64,000 bases of DNA from Xestospongia muta (GCA_963693285.1 OY848921.1:7205229-7269228); one strand, 5' to 3'; shown: positions 22,249 to 42,863, numbered from the stretch's first letter. Made by a program: numbers and translations. The notes: generated by a model from the sequence alone, not told the origin.

Positions 22249-25200
22249 TCATTTTGTTTCTGAAAGAAATGTTCCATCCTATAAAATTAAAGTTAAAATA
22301 AACACGTAGTTGAATATATTTTAATTATCGTTATCTCTTTTGCATAGTAATTGTATTTTTACCTCTAAATTTTCATCAATGTTAGATAACATCACAGGTT
22401 TGTCATCTTTATCAACATCTTTTTTCTATAATGACGCAATACCATTATATATCAATTATCTATGATGTATACTATTATATTAAATAACACTATTTTACCT
22501 TTTTCTTCAATCTTCGCGTATAGATAAAGAATGCAACTATTATAACATTTATAGCAATACAAACAATAAACAATGGTATTGACACTGCAATTGATACAGT
22601 AAACACTTCAACTGAACAAAATAAAACGAGTTTATGAAGCAATTTTCATTAATAAAAATACCTTTGTTAGATAGTGCTTTTAATGATACAAAAAATTCTT
22701 GAGAAACTTCTCCAATTCCTACTGCATTTTTACCAGCAACCTACAAGATAGAGACAAATTACAGGAGTTGATCATCAATCAACTATTTACTTTGATACCA
22801 TATGTATTACCAGGGCTTAAATGTTTGATGTGTGCTGTAACAAACTGATTAAAAGACCCATTAATTGATTCAACTATATACTGCTCCTGTAATGAGATAA
22901 AAATATATTGTTACTAATAACATAATTATAACTTACCCATACATCTATCTTTAAATCATTTCTGTAATAAACTACATAATTTAATATTTTTCCATTTGGA
23001 CAATCTGGTGGTTGAATCCCTAATAAAACAGTTGTTGACTCAAATTCTTTAGCACTGACAATACTTGGAGAACTGGGAACTAATAAATGGATCGTTGAAG
23101 TGGATAAATAAATCAAACAAAAAGATATTACTGTTCTTACCATCTGTGTTTGTCCATAAAGTATATGGCTGACTTTGAAGTATTCCTCCCATGAAATCGA
23201 CATTTATAATAACCTGAATAGTCTCATTATGAGGAAGTCCCTCGATATAATACAAATAATTAAGAGAAGAAGGGCTGGTGTCAATGCCAATGTACTTATT
23301 GGTCCCATTGTTAAATATTAAATAAACACTATAATTCAAGACATTATCAATGTTGTCTATTGCTTTCCAGCTCAATAGAATATCTGCAGAACATGTGTTA
23401 GTCGCAAATACAGCAATTGCTGGAGCTACAATTACAGGTACAGTCAGAGCATACAAATGAGAACTGCATTCATCAGTGACTGTCAAAGTCCAACTAAGTT
23501 GTTGGTTAGTATTTAAATTATTGAAATCAATATCTGATGCCTCAAGAGTAACTTCGAAAGCTTCATTGGTACTGTTAACATTGACACTGGATACAGGAGT
23601 TTCATGGAAGGTAGTATTACCTATATTTAACATTGACTTCATATTCATTGTAATTGGCTGCTTTCTTTCATTCATTACAGAAAAATGGAAGGCAGACTTT
23701 GCATCAGGTGAGATTATAAGCTTAGAAATAGTAGCATTTAAAATTGTTGTAGCCTCAAAAAATGTGATCGGTGTCTCTGAGATAATTTGTTTGAAAGAGT
23801 TACTTGATATATCTTTCCCTTGTATTCGGTAATACACTGGAGAGACTACATTTGGGATTGTAAAACTGCCAAAAAGAACACCAGCACACTCTGTCAATTC
23901 TGTCTGTAGTATATGTGTGCCATTTACATGAATTAAATGAAGTAGCAATGATTCGTTGAGATCAATCTTCGACAATTGATGTGAATTAATAATAAAGTAA
24001 GCATTGTCACCTGTATAAAGAAATAAACATGTCATGAAATGAATAATTATATGATATTCCACCCACTGTTTTTGTAACACCTCTTACTCACAAATGAATG
24101 GAGCACTTAAAACAGGCTTGAATGCTTGTGTTTGAGGGTCTATCTCAATATAGTCCATTACAAATGTTAACTCCAGTACAATATCAAGTGATTTGTCTTT
24201 AATATATCCTGTAGACAAGCATGCATTCCATTGTCCATACTGAGGATGATCCTTCTTATACACAATAAAGTCTCCATTGATAGTTATGTCCTCGTCTGAT
24301 CCATCAGGTTGGATGACCTTCATAACAGGATTGAGGGAAGTGCTATGAACCAGTAAAGAGAATTTGGATGTAAATAATGAGATATTAAAATTGTAGCAAC
24401 TTTCATCGCTACTATTAACACTATTTGAACTGTAAATAACTTGATTATCATTTATATTTTTACAAATCTCTAGACCAAATTCTGGTGATTGCTGTGCTTC
24501 ATATAAGTAATCTGCAAATTGAGTGAAAGCCTGAGCATCGATTGAGTGCACTGCAAAACCACAAGTTGCAGTGGCTATGTTAAGGTAGTGACTAAATTCA
24601 CAACACCAACAATCACTGAAGAAGAAATGAACAGTAATATGGGCATTATTTGGGTCAGTAGCATTGCCAATAACATAAGAATAGAGTTCATCATCTTCTG
24701 CTGAGGCATCGGTTAGTACAATAATGTTATGTTTGCCTATAGTCTTGACAAGTGGGTCATCAATACTGTTAATTAGTTCAATAGCTTTTAATATGCCTAT
24801 CATACCATATTCAGGACAGTTATATCCACCAGTTGCTTGAAGATTGTTGACATCAATTAAAAGATTGTTCACACTATGGACTGGTACAGCACCTCCTGAT
24901 ACAGAAAAGTGCACATGAGAATTTTTGTCATTGGAATTATATTGTGCATCGTATATCTTGTAGAGTTCAAGATCTACATAGAGAGAAATGTTACGATGAC
25001 ACAAATTACTAAAGCATTGATAGCTTTAGGTGAAGTGGCCTGTGTTAGGTTCATTAATCATTTGGTATAACTCTCAATGCTAATGTGAATTAAGTTTATA
25101 AACTCATACTAAATAAATAGCTAATAATCTTTAACACTTTCTGTTAATGTAACTTACTTTCGCTATAGTTCTGTTTTAAAAAGTCATTAAACCCTACCAG

Positions 25201-25971
25201 AACATAGCAGTATGTTAGAATATTCTTTTCACTTTGGATGAACTGATTAATAATGTTACGAGCAGCAGCAATCTCTTGTGACATGCTTCCAGTTGTGTCT
25301 ACAACAAAAGCTAAACAATTATAAGGCTGGCTTTGTTGAGTATTATATGGACAGTCACCACTACTAGGATCAATGTTGAAGATACAAGGCCATACATCAT
25401 GAGGATCAAGACAGTCATAAAGAGCTAAAATGGTGGATGCAGAAACACAATCTAAAATATGGGAAGATCTTTTTTGCTTGTCAGAATTTCCCTGAATAGA
25501 TTTCAAGTTTTGTAAGCATAACACTTTACCATAGTCTTCTTGGATGGTAGTAGCATCAGTGGTAGGGTCAGCAATACGTTCTACAAATGTCTTCACAGCT
25601 GTAGTTCTATCCTCTTTACTGTATTGGTCTTTTTTCTGTCCATAGCAGAAAACTAAATAAGACTCTGAGATCACGTCAATAGCTGATTTAAATCCTTTTA
25701 ATCCTTCTTCAGATTCAGTTTTATTATAAGCACTAACAACGGCAGAGTATAGAGAAGTAATATTGCCTGCATTCATAGTGACATTCAAAGCAGGTACTCT
25801 CTGAGCTAGTATATTTTGTAGTAGACTGACTACTTCTCTGGTAGCATCAGCACGTTGCTCCAAATAGTCCTTGATGGCTGTGTAAGAACAAGATTCAACA
25901 GAGACTACCTGGATTAATAAAAATAAGGATGTGAGAATCCTTAGCAGTCGTAAATGGAATATCATTTTCAT
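22249..25971 (-). CDS. Hemicentin-like VWA/FN3 membrane protein, with apparent frameshift in the TM exon
   Basis: Exons (minus): 25158-25971, 24092-24973, 23141-24010, 22937-23079, 22791-22886, 22662-22740, 22499-22613, 22363-22425, 22249-22278. The start at Met 25971 precedes the signal peptide; an upstream in-frame Met lies at 26025. The VWA has MIDAS DTTGSMS and VLTDASAEDD. A hemicentin-like region ends in a divergent FN3, and exons 4-6 form a second FN3 (PSSPSIVSAKEFESTTV to GKNAVGIGEV). Exon 7 encodes a membrane helix and the basic stop-transfer RRLKKK, but these halves lie in different frames: a 2-bp excess near 22560 leads to TAA at 22549-22551. Exons 8-9 (KKDVDKDDK to FLSETK) are consistent with a cytoplasmic tail if the frame is restored. 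So this is either a mutated or tail-less allele, or an assembly error. Confidence 0.75.
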
Positions 25972-28529
25972 ATCTTCTGTGTATTGCTCTGCCACGTCTT
26001 GTGAGGTAAATGACAATAAATTCATTGTCCACTGTGAATTTACTTACATGGCAAACCGGGTTTGTCATGAGATACACCAGTATTGTATGTGTTCACCAAC
26101 TCTGACACTCTTCTAGAAAAGGTCCCTATAATACGTCAGTAAGAAACCTATTTTTGCTTTCAACATTAGTTGACAGGATGGTACTTTAAAAGTAGCACAT
26201 ATAGACTACTTGAAGCAATGCTTCTATAAACTTGGGATAACTTTTGATAGGACTCTGATGTCACATTAATAACTGGGCCAAGTCCATTTTATCCTCTTCA
26301 GTTCTGTGAAAGCAAGAGTCATATATCAGTAGTTTTGTAACTTTCACAAAGACTTAAGTTATGTTAGAGTTATACAGTTCTTGAGTGGTAATTAACATAT
26401 TATTATATTCATACTCTGTTAATAATTTCATTGGATTCATTAACAATAAAGTATCACAATCAAAAAATGTTTATGAGCACTGAAAGGTCATGAATAAAAA
26501 AGATGGGCGTGGACTGTATCATCATTTACTCTGACACACACATTACTGAATAACTAAATATGTCGTTACTCTGAAATAATTTTAAATCTTTGACTCCTCG
26601 GTTTTAGATCTATGAATAATAGAACTAAGTCATGTGATCTAGCCCCATTATAAATGCTAACCTGGTCACCTTGTGATTATGGACAGTAGATGTGGTAGTT
26701 ATAATACCAAACTCTTGTCCATAGCAATATTTAGTGTCTGGTTTACGGTATGAATTCTCATGATATACACTCTAAAATGAAATATGGTTTGTGCATAATG
26801 TAAATCAACTTAGTAAAAATCACGACTGTTTTTTTAAAAGGTGTTAATATGATGAATGAATATATAGGTGGCCTCATAGCAGGCTAGGGAATGTATGGAT
26901 GATGGCTGAATAAATCTATCAAAGAGTAGATATGTGATTTTGATGAACAAATGGATAACTTAAGATATGAATTGATAGATAATAGTGAATTAATTAACCA
27001 TTACAAATTATTTCATTTAAACATTTAGTTTACTTGAGATGATGTACGACATTTTGATAGACACAACTCAAATTGGTCCTTTACTGAAGTGTAAAGAGGA
27101 TGTAATGAACTAGCGCTATGAGTAAGAATAGCCTCAAGAATGGGCTTCTAATGAGAGAAACAAGGAAGAAAAAACATATTTAACAAATGACCCAGTAGTA
27201 AGGTAATAGGTGATAGACATATTTGAGATTATATTTCAAAATTTAAGCAGAAAATTTAAATTGAATCTCACTATTTTCTGAGAATAATATAAGTGACCAA
27301 TAGAAAAACTAGTTGGCAATCCTCCTAACAAGCATTAATATAATTGAAGACATTTGGATCACCTCATTAAAACACACAAGTCTACACAAAGACATTGTCT
27401 ATGCTTATACATTATGACTAATTATATAAGCAAGGTCTAGTACATCTCACCTTAGAGACAGTGCTACTAGTAATACTACAATGTAAACGATTTAACTCAG
27501 GTAATTGTGACATGTCAATTTAGGTAGTTTAAGCCGCTATGAGACTACACTATTTGTGTTTAATTTAATAAGGAAAACTATCGTAAAATTAACCTTTGGA
27601 CATATCAATTTCACAATAAAGTGTATTCGTAGTTAATGTGTGTAGTTCATTTTATACGTCACTTTTAACTGTCACATATAACAATAGAATAAAAAAAGTG
27701 GGTATGCCAGGCAGTAAAGTGGCTTAGCTATAGTAGTTGCTATAATGCATATACTTTATAGTAAATTTCTACCCTTAATGTGACATACACATGGTAATGT
27801 CTTCAATACAGTACCGTGCAGTACAAGACTGAAACTGACAAGCTTATGTACCTTGAGTCTCCAACTGTTCACAACTATGAAACATGTTACTATATGACCA
27901 ATGTTAGCACTGTCCACAATGAACCATGATTATTATTAATACTTAAACTATGTGAAAACACTACAAAGGTCAGTACTATGGTATAGTACAGTACAATAAG
28001 GTAATACATGGTACTATCACAGTACATTGTAACGACAGTACATTCCAAGGTAATGTATATTAACTTAACATTGACAGATACCGTACCTCCTTAAAAACAA
28101 TGTCCTAATTTTTTTTGAAACTAGAAATTTACAATAATTCCTGAAATGGTTAGAAAGTTATAAAATCAACACGAGCTGTAGACAATAAGTGATACATGCA
28201 GGTAAGTATGTTATACCTTATCTGAACGAAGGCAACATGATACACAGTGTTCATATACAGCACAGCAGTCTGTTGTTTGTAAACAGGAGCTACAGTCAAA
28301 CCGCACGGCGTAGTCTATGTTACAACAACCCGTGGGTAACACCCATGACAATGGACACACATAACCTAATATGAAATGAATCAACACTACTGTTAATTAT
28401 GTATTTTACACATTACTTTGTCATAATAGAAGAAATATAAAGATTAACTAAGCATTCCTAGGATGCTAGCTAATTTGTTATATAAACAATTGTCTTTGTT
28501 GGAAAAGGTTAAAAGGTCATGATGTACTT
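25972..28529. other. Intergenic, no gene recognised
   Basis: Begins with the presumptive promoter of the VWA/FN3 gene. The rest is AT-rich with no splice-supported coding sequence on either strand. A short plus-strand ORF at 28189-28374 has no motif. Confidence 0.5.
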
Positions 28530-28879
28530 CAGGGACATATCCAGGATATTAACCAGGGCGGTGCTCATTGGTAATTAATATGACCACGCCTACTATTAGT
28601 TAACTATTAATAAATAAGTCTTCTCGATCAAGACACATGTAATCAGGTGTGGTCTTAATTAATCTACTACAAACCACACTTACTAAAATTAATAATTTGT
28701 ACGGTATGTGTAACTTGATGGGTCTACACAGCAGTTTAAACAAAACTAGTAAGCTCTTTATAACATTATATACATGTAGCTATTTGTTTTCTTTCCATGA
28801 TAGCTTTTGTGGCAAAGTAGTAATTTGGCTAGGGGGGTGCTTGAGCACCCTGAGCCCCGCCCCCCTGGATACACCCCTG
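28530..28879. mobile_element. Non-autonomous DNA-transposon-like element, 350 bp
   Basis: The left end CAGGGACATATCCAGG (28530-28545) matches the inverse of the right end (CAGGGGTGTATCCAGG when reversed, ending at 28879). Further inside, GGGCGGTGCTC pairs with a GGGCGGGGCTC-like run. TACTT flanks both sides (28525-28529 and 28880-28884), a possible target-site duplication. The right end is GC-rich and stands out from the AT-rich surroundings. No transposase is encoded, so the superfamily is uncertain; ends of the CAGGGG type occur in several cut-and-paste families. Confidence 0.65.
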
Positions 28880-29289
28880 TACTTGTAACCATATGTAGAG
28901 ACCTAAGACCTTTAGTTCAACTTACATCTACTAGGTACAGTACATTTCATAATGAGACTAGCTAGAACATTTGTAACTCTATATTTAAATGACAGTTCTT
29001 TGAAAATCTCTCATTGAGACATATATACCTAATTCATCAGCAATTAGTTTCGGTCCTTGTACTGAGTTTCGACACTGACTTAATGTCGATGTATTGTCCA
29101 GTGATAACCAAATAAATCGAGGTAATCGTGTGTGTGGAAATTCATCGCTTGTCTTCTAAAGAATGAAATTGGAAATTCTCATGTAAACACAAATTATGAC
29201 CACACCCACTAAAAGTATTAATAATTAATTAATCAGTATGACCTTTATTGGTACAAGGTAGAGATAAAAATAGGTTAACAGACAGACAC

Positions 29290-29549
29290 ATACAACTCCA
29301 AACCAAAACCCCCTCCGTCGGAGAACCCTAGGGAAGGGCATCAACACTTCCTCAGTATTGCCTTCTATCTTTAATTCACGTTCGAAGCTCCTATCACCTT
29401 ATCGTTCTAGTTCCGTTCATCTCCGTATACTCTACACTAAAGTTTCACAACAAGTTTTGTTCATCGAGAGCGAGGACTATGTTTGTGTTGTTACACAGTT
29501 TGTGACCACATACTGAACCAATATTTCTTCTACAGAAAAACGTGTAGAG
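29290..29549 (+). promoter_or_regulatory. Possible 5' noncoding exon and promoter region
   Basis: This stretch is less AT-rich than its neighbours and ends in a strong donor-like site, GTAGAG followed by GTAAGTG at 29550. The RNFT coding exon downstream begins only 7 nt after an acceptor (35603), so an upstream noncoding exon must exist. This is a candidate, but the implied intron would be about 6 kb. No transcript evidence is available here. Confidence 0.25.
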
Positions 29550-30736
29550 GTAAGTGACTATTTAGTTTATGATCTCTACATACGCGAGGTCTTATATAAC
29601 CATTGATTCTGGTAGTATGATTTGATAGAAGAGAACACTTATATCAAGGAGTCCCATTAGTGTTCTCTAAGGTTATTACCATTAGTAGTTGGTGCCAGTT
29701 GTGTGATATTCCCTGAGAGTCTGATATTACAGACCCTACACCACATTTGCTGAATATAATCTCTTTTCCTTACTATGGAGGAGGCCAATGTTGTCACTAT
29801 ACAACAGTGCAGTTATTTTAACGTTAGGATAAGGGTTAGCAATCGATGACAGTATCTTTTGATATTGAGTAAGGAGAAACCTACAGTTAATAAAGTGATA
29901 TTTACATTACTTGTTCCATTCCTAAACCACATGATCCATTAATAACATACCTGTATACAAATATATAGCCCTTTGATAAGGCTCTGTGAATACTAACACA
30001 CCCTAAGCACACCTACATGACCTCACTAATGTCAGTATATGCAATTATTCTTTAGAGCTATACAAACTATAAATGTAGAGCAGTCTTGACAACTTTAACA
30101 TCTTGACATTGTTAGTTTCATTTAAATCTTAGTAATTAGTCATGTGACTTGATATCATTAATTATAAATTAGAATCAACAAAACAATACCAGGTGGATTT
30201 GTTTTGGAAAGACTTGCCTATAACAATAATCTTATGTACATATTGTAGTATAGCTTAGGATAGTTAGCTGACAATAACAGATGTTGACTATCAACTCCCT
30301 TATTTACAAGTAATAGTTTTATCTTCTCCAGATAAGGTAAGGGGATTGTTATGAAATAAGTTAGCTGGAACAAACATGAGTGATCTTACGTTAAATGAGT
30401 AGTAGCTGCTAATCCTTTGTGTTCATGTTTAACATAGTAAGCAAGTTTGATTATTTTAAACTGTCTCTGACCAAACACAATCACATTGTCTTTTACATTA
30501 GAATAATGACCCATACAGTTGACAAAAACACATCAGTTTTTAACGTCTTTGTTTTATTTTTGATGTAGTTGCATTTACTGTATGTAGTTTAAGGTATGTT
30601 TCTGAGAGGAAATGGTATCGAACTAATTACTCATTGTTTGTTTAAACAGAGAAGGATGCGATTACTTGATATTAAAATAAATTAATGTAATGTTCTAGGG
30701 AGTTCAGTTAAATGTATTTTCAAATGTTGCTATTAT

Positions 30737-31147
30737 GTGTCTATATGTATGATGCAATCTATTATATAGTCCTGTCATGTGATCAGTGTATCATTAGTCG
30801 GTAACTAGGTATATCCTTGTACTATGTTCATGTGTCTATGTGTATGATGCAATCTATTATATAGTCCTGTCATGTGATGTCATGTGATCAGTGTATCATT
30901 AGTGGGTAACTAGGTATATCCTTGTACTATGTTCATGTGTCTATATGTATGATGCAATCTATTATATAGTCCTGTCATGTGATGTCATGTGATCAGTGTA
31001 TCATTAGTGGGTAACTAGGTATATCCTTGTACTATGTTCATGTGTCTATATGTATGATGCAATCTATTATATAGTCCTGTCATGTGATGTCATGTGATCA
31101 GTGTATCATTAATGGGTAACTGGGTATATCCTTGTACTATGTTCATG
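30737..31147. repeat. Minisatellite, four copies of an about 105-bp unit
   Basis: Copies begin at 30737, 30832, 30937 and 31042 with GTGTCTATATGTATGATG. The first copy is 95 bp because it lacks an internal GTCATGTGAT duplication. Later copies are nearly identical to each other, implying recent expansion. No coding role. Confidence 0.92.
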
Positions 31148-35600
<4,453 letters not shown>

Positions 35601-35609
35601 AGCCTTGCT

Positions 35610-38691
<3,082 letters not shown>

Positions 38692-39739
38692 CACTTATTA
38701 TTTATACTAGTCTGATTTCTTATATTGATATCTCTCTCTGATTTTCCTACTTTTTTCTTATCTTCATCACCATATTATTTCACTGTATTATAATTACAAT
38801 TATAGTGGTCACTATATATGATGTACTATTGTCTATTGTGTAATAATAATACACTTCAACAACAAAATGAATTATCTCTTCTTTTGTCGTCACATCAAAC
38901 AAATTAACATTGATTACATTAGAGGGCAACAATAGGAAAGTAGTTTGCTGATATTCAATGTATTGAGGTTGATCTTACATTTGTCTGTTGTGTTGTATGA
39001 TATGCTTAAAAGGTCAGTATATCATTGTCTGGAAATGTCTCTTTTAACAACTACCTCTTAAGTTAAAGTTAACAGACCATATCACTGTTCATTCTATACT
39101 CCACTGATACAATGTCACTATGGAACTATATAGATATAGAACGAAAACACTGTACTGTATGTTAATAATGTTGATAAGTATATAATACATTTTGTCTTAA
39201 AATATAGGTCAATTTTATTGACATTAGTGTTTGCAAACATCAAAACAATAAACTGTTTTATTTTAATTGATATTTTTAGCTCAGGACAATATCTGAACTT
39301 GGTATTCATTACTTCTGTTATATATTAAATGTTTTTACACATTAAGAATACTATCCTAACACATTCTTACATAAAGAAAGAACTTCAATAAATTTAATAC
39401 CAAAATGTGCTGTGTTGATTTTATATAGTGTTGGTGTATACCATAACATACTGGTGATCTGTCCATTAGTATTTACATCAGGTATGGTAGCTAATATAGT
39501 ATTGACTACATAGCACAATTTATGGTCATAAGTCAACTAACATTTGTTGTCTTTATTAATGTTATGTGTACACAGTGAGAATTTGCTTATCGAAGCTATA
39601 TTTAAAAAAACAACTGATGTATGAACTCATTATTACATCGTTATATATATTTTGTGTTAGTACATATTAAAAGTACAAAAATACTTTAACAAATTAATTG
39701 TTTAAATGTACAGGCAGTAGTAAAGAAAAAAAGTTCATT
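38692..39739. other. RNFT 3' UTR and intergenic spacer of the duplicated unit
   Basis: No gene. The segment recurs almost intact after the RNFT copies at 44.08-44.9, 57.9-58.9 and 63.3-64.0 kb. It contains the presumptive promoter of the first SRCR receptor gene; the conserved stretch just before the start includes TTTAAATGTACAGGC, also found before the other receptor copies. Confidence 0.6.
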
Positions 39740-42106
39740 ATGATCTTCTGTCTACTAATGTGCTTTTTACTATCACTACTACTACAAGGAAGTAAGTAAT
39801 AATCCCTCAGTTTAATTTAATAACACATCTAGTACCTGTAGATAGTAGTTGTAAGGAAGGAGAACTTGGACACAACTCTATGAAAAGTGATATACTACAG
39901 ATCTGTAGTGGAGGTGTGTGGAAGGATATTTGTGCTAAACCAGGTTCTAATCAATGGAGTGAAAATGAAGCTAGAGTGGCTTGTTATCAAATGGGAATGG
40001 CATGGAAAAAGGGATCAGGTATTGTAGTTGTACTAATTTTCTTAATTTAAATGTTTATTCTCTACTCAGGCATTAAATTAAATAATACTGGGAGTTTATC
40101 AGGGAATGTTTATTCTAAAACGTTTTTTTGTTCTGGATTAGAAGAAAACCTCATAAACTGTTCAGTTGATGATAACATATCTAGTTGTTACTACCAAGAA
40201 CATAATTCCAACCAATTCTATTATGCAACAGCTAAATGTATTAAAGGTATACTATATCACTAATCAATCTTGTACAAATATATATTTTATAGCTAATCAT
40301 TCCTGTATATCTGGAAGTCTGTCAATCATAGACAAAAGTTTGAAAATCTGTGCATTTGGTCAATGGCACACACTCTGTGGTAATACTTGGACATTAGGTC
40401 AGGTAAAAGTAGCTTGTAGACAACTGGGAAGAAATCCAATTGGTATAATTATCAGCATTTGAGATTAGTAATTATTTTAAACGTAATGCTATATATAGGA
40501 GCTAAAAACACACTTGTATCTAGCAAGGAGTCCATTCCAGTAATAAATGCTTATTTTAGCTGCAATGGTATTGAGAATGACTTTAGAAAATGTACAGTAC
40601 ACAGGATATCAAGATGTGATATGAAGTCAAATTTACTGAAACCAGGACTTACATGTGGAGGTATCCTTTGACTATCTTAAACTTTCAAAAATATGACATG
40701 TATAGTTTATTTCTTTAGTGAACCCTCCTAAGAATCTATCAACTCATTCACTGAACTACACAGTGTATATACAATGGAATTATAATATGACAAATGATAC
40801 AGTACATTTTAATGTTTACTGTACTACTATAAAACAACAACAACAAAGCACAAGATATTCTAAGACAGTATTATATAATGATAGCAATACTGTTAATACA
40901 TCTATTACTGGTCTATTACCTAATACTACATACACATGTTGTGTATTAGCAGTAACATCATATGGAGAGAGTGAACCAGTATGTCAAAATAACATTACTA
41001 CACCTACTAAAACTATTTCTAATGCTAGATGTAAGTATATGATGTATTATTATTGTGTACTGTTCATTTACCCTATGTTTACTTCTAAACTACTACCTAA
41101 TGATTATATTTGTGATCTGTTTGCTATGCAGGTAGTATATGTTCTGATATATCCAGTGTTGTTGTGACAACTGTCAATACTATTACCATAACTACATTTA
41201 CTAATGTAACAGGTAAATATACTATACATATGTGTATTGTTCATTTGATTACTTAATCGATAACTTGTTATTTTTATGTGTTTATTGACACAGGCATGAC
41301 CTGTTCTCGTACTACTGATGCAATAATATTGTCTGTTTTCACAACAACTGGTACTCCTGTTAGTATTACTCCTGTTACAATAACTAAGTCTACTTATACA
41401 ACAGGTAATTATACTATATATAATATACACATTACTGTGCATTGTTCATATGATAATTTAAGTGATGATTTGTTCTTCTCCTATGACTGATATACAACTG
41501 TATTGGGATCAACTGTTTTATAACAGCTATTACTCATGTTACCATATCTTCATCCTGTATTATTAATTCAACATGTATACAAACACCTTCTCCTATTGTA
41601 AGTAGTGATACATTTACTAGTGGTGGTCCATGGGCAGCAGGTGGTGTACTGGTGGGTGTAGTGAGTGGTGTTTTTGTGATGGTGATGATGTGGGTTATAG
41701 TGACAGTATTCAGGAAAAAGATGACTGGTACAAAAAGTAATGAGAATAGGTAATCTATGTATAATACCAATGTGATATATTTGTGGACTCTTTCAGATCA
41801 AATGATAATGAGCACCAACTAAACATAGGAACTGTTGGTAATCCTTCATATGAACAAACCATCATCCAAAGTACACAATCCAACAGTAACTATCAAGGCA
41901 GAGACATCACTGAGACTCCTTACTCGATTCCTGTTAACATCAGGTCTAATACATCGACTAATACATGTACTTTACAAGTTAATGATACCAATAATGGTGT
42001 TCCTTCTTTCATTTATCAAGAGAATGTTCAAATGGAAGGAGTATACTCATTAGTTGATGATCAGCAGACTGGAGAAAGTCTGTATAATCAACTCCAAAGA
42101 AACTGA
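39740..42106 (+). CDS. SRCR-SRCR-FN3 transmembrane receptor, array member 1
   Basis: Type I membrane receptor. Exons: 39740-39791, 39842-40018, 40070-40246, 40293-40442, 40499-40660, 40719-41030, 41132-41212, 41294-41404, 41527-41749, 41797-42106. Phases agree; 584 aa. The signal peptide is MIFCLLMCFLLSLLLLQG. SRCR 1 spans exons 2-3 (WKDICAKPG, VACYQMG, CSGLEENLINC) and SRCR 2 exons 4-5 (WHTLCGNTW, VACRQLG, NAYFSCNG). FN3 is exon 6 (ITGLLPNTTYTCCVLAVTSYGES). Two Thr-rich stalk exons follow. The TM (VLVGVVSGVFVMVMMWVIVTV) and FRKKM stop-transfer are in exon 9. The cytoplasmic exon has NPSYEQTI, TPYSIPV, FIYQENV and the paired YSLV and YNQL. Introns are 46-122 nt. The first SRCR exon could instead begin at 39833. 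Ligand unknown; the family is often in recognition or adhesion. Confidence 0.9.
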
Positions 42107-42863
42107 GCAGGGTCAAAAACGAATCATGCAAATTATAATTAAATATTAAATAAGTCAAGCAAATTATATTTGAATATTTTATTTTATTTTTCATATATAA
42201 TAGTTCCATTTGTGTTTTAATACAATACTAATGTATTATAAGTAATTTTATAATTTTTTGTGCATGTAGTATTTGTATCGTGTACCAAAGCACTACCACA
42301 ACAATGGTAACAAAAAATCTGTGGATAGATAAAATAAGAGTAGGTGGGTTGGTACATATAAAAATGGTAATTGACATTAATAGAATAATATAAATAGCTG
42401 AGTATAGGTTAGAAAAAACCTCACCTGAGGTTCTTCAATGATTTTGTATATATATGTATTGGTAGTTATGTAACTAATGTAGTTACCCTTTATGATTAGG
42501 ATAATAATAGTTTGTTTACGAGGGATGTATTTAGAATATAGATTGTCGAATTACAAGTAAGATAATGAGATAAGGTAATTTACTGTAAATTACAAATAAT
42601 GATGTCATCATGTGACTTGTTAAACTAATAACAAAGTTGTGTGTTATTGGACTATCTACATAGTATTGGCATTTCATAATATAACAGACTATAGTATATT
42701 GTACAACAGTTCAGTGTCTAACTGAACAATCTTTACATTAAGATTTAGCTCTGTTACCAACCAATTACTGATGATACTTGCTTCATAATCTTGCTTATAA
42801 TACAATCTTGATTAAAGTTGTTATCAACAAATATTTTAATCTCTCTTGTTCTTTCTTCTCTAG
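42107..42863. other. Receptor 3' flank and start of the duplicated RNFT segment
   Basis: The receptor 3' UTR runs to about 42.43 kb. From about 42.46 kb the sequence aligns with RNFT intron 3 (from about 37.08 kb), sharing GTAGTTATGTAACTAA and GTAGTTACCCTTT. The duplication breakpoint therefore lies inside that intron. Confidence 0.7.

Noticed and set aside
40051..40263. Single-exon SRCR ORFs as separate small genes
   Set aside because: They are internal exons read into flanking introns; GT/AG sites and phase join them into one receptor gene.
41104..41442. Minus-strand ORF rich in Ser/Asn, repeated at 54984-55316
   Set aside because: Antisense of the receptor stalk exons and introns; repeated only because the gene is duplicated.
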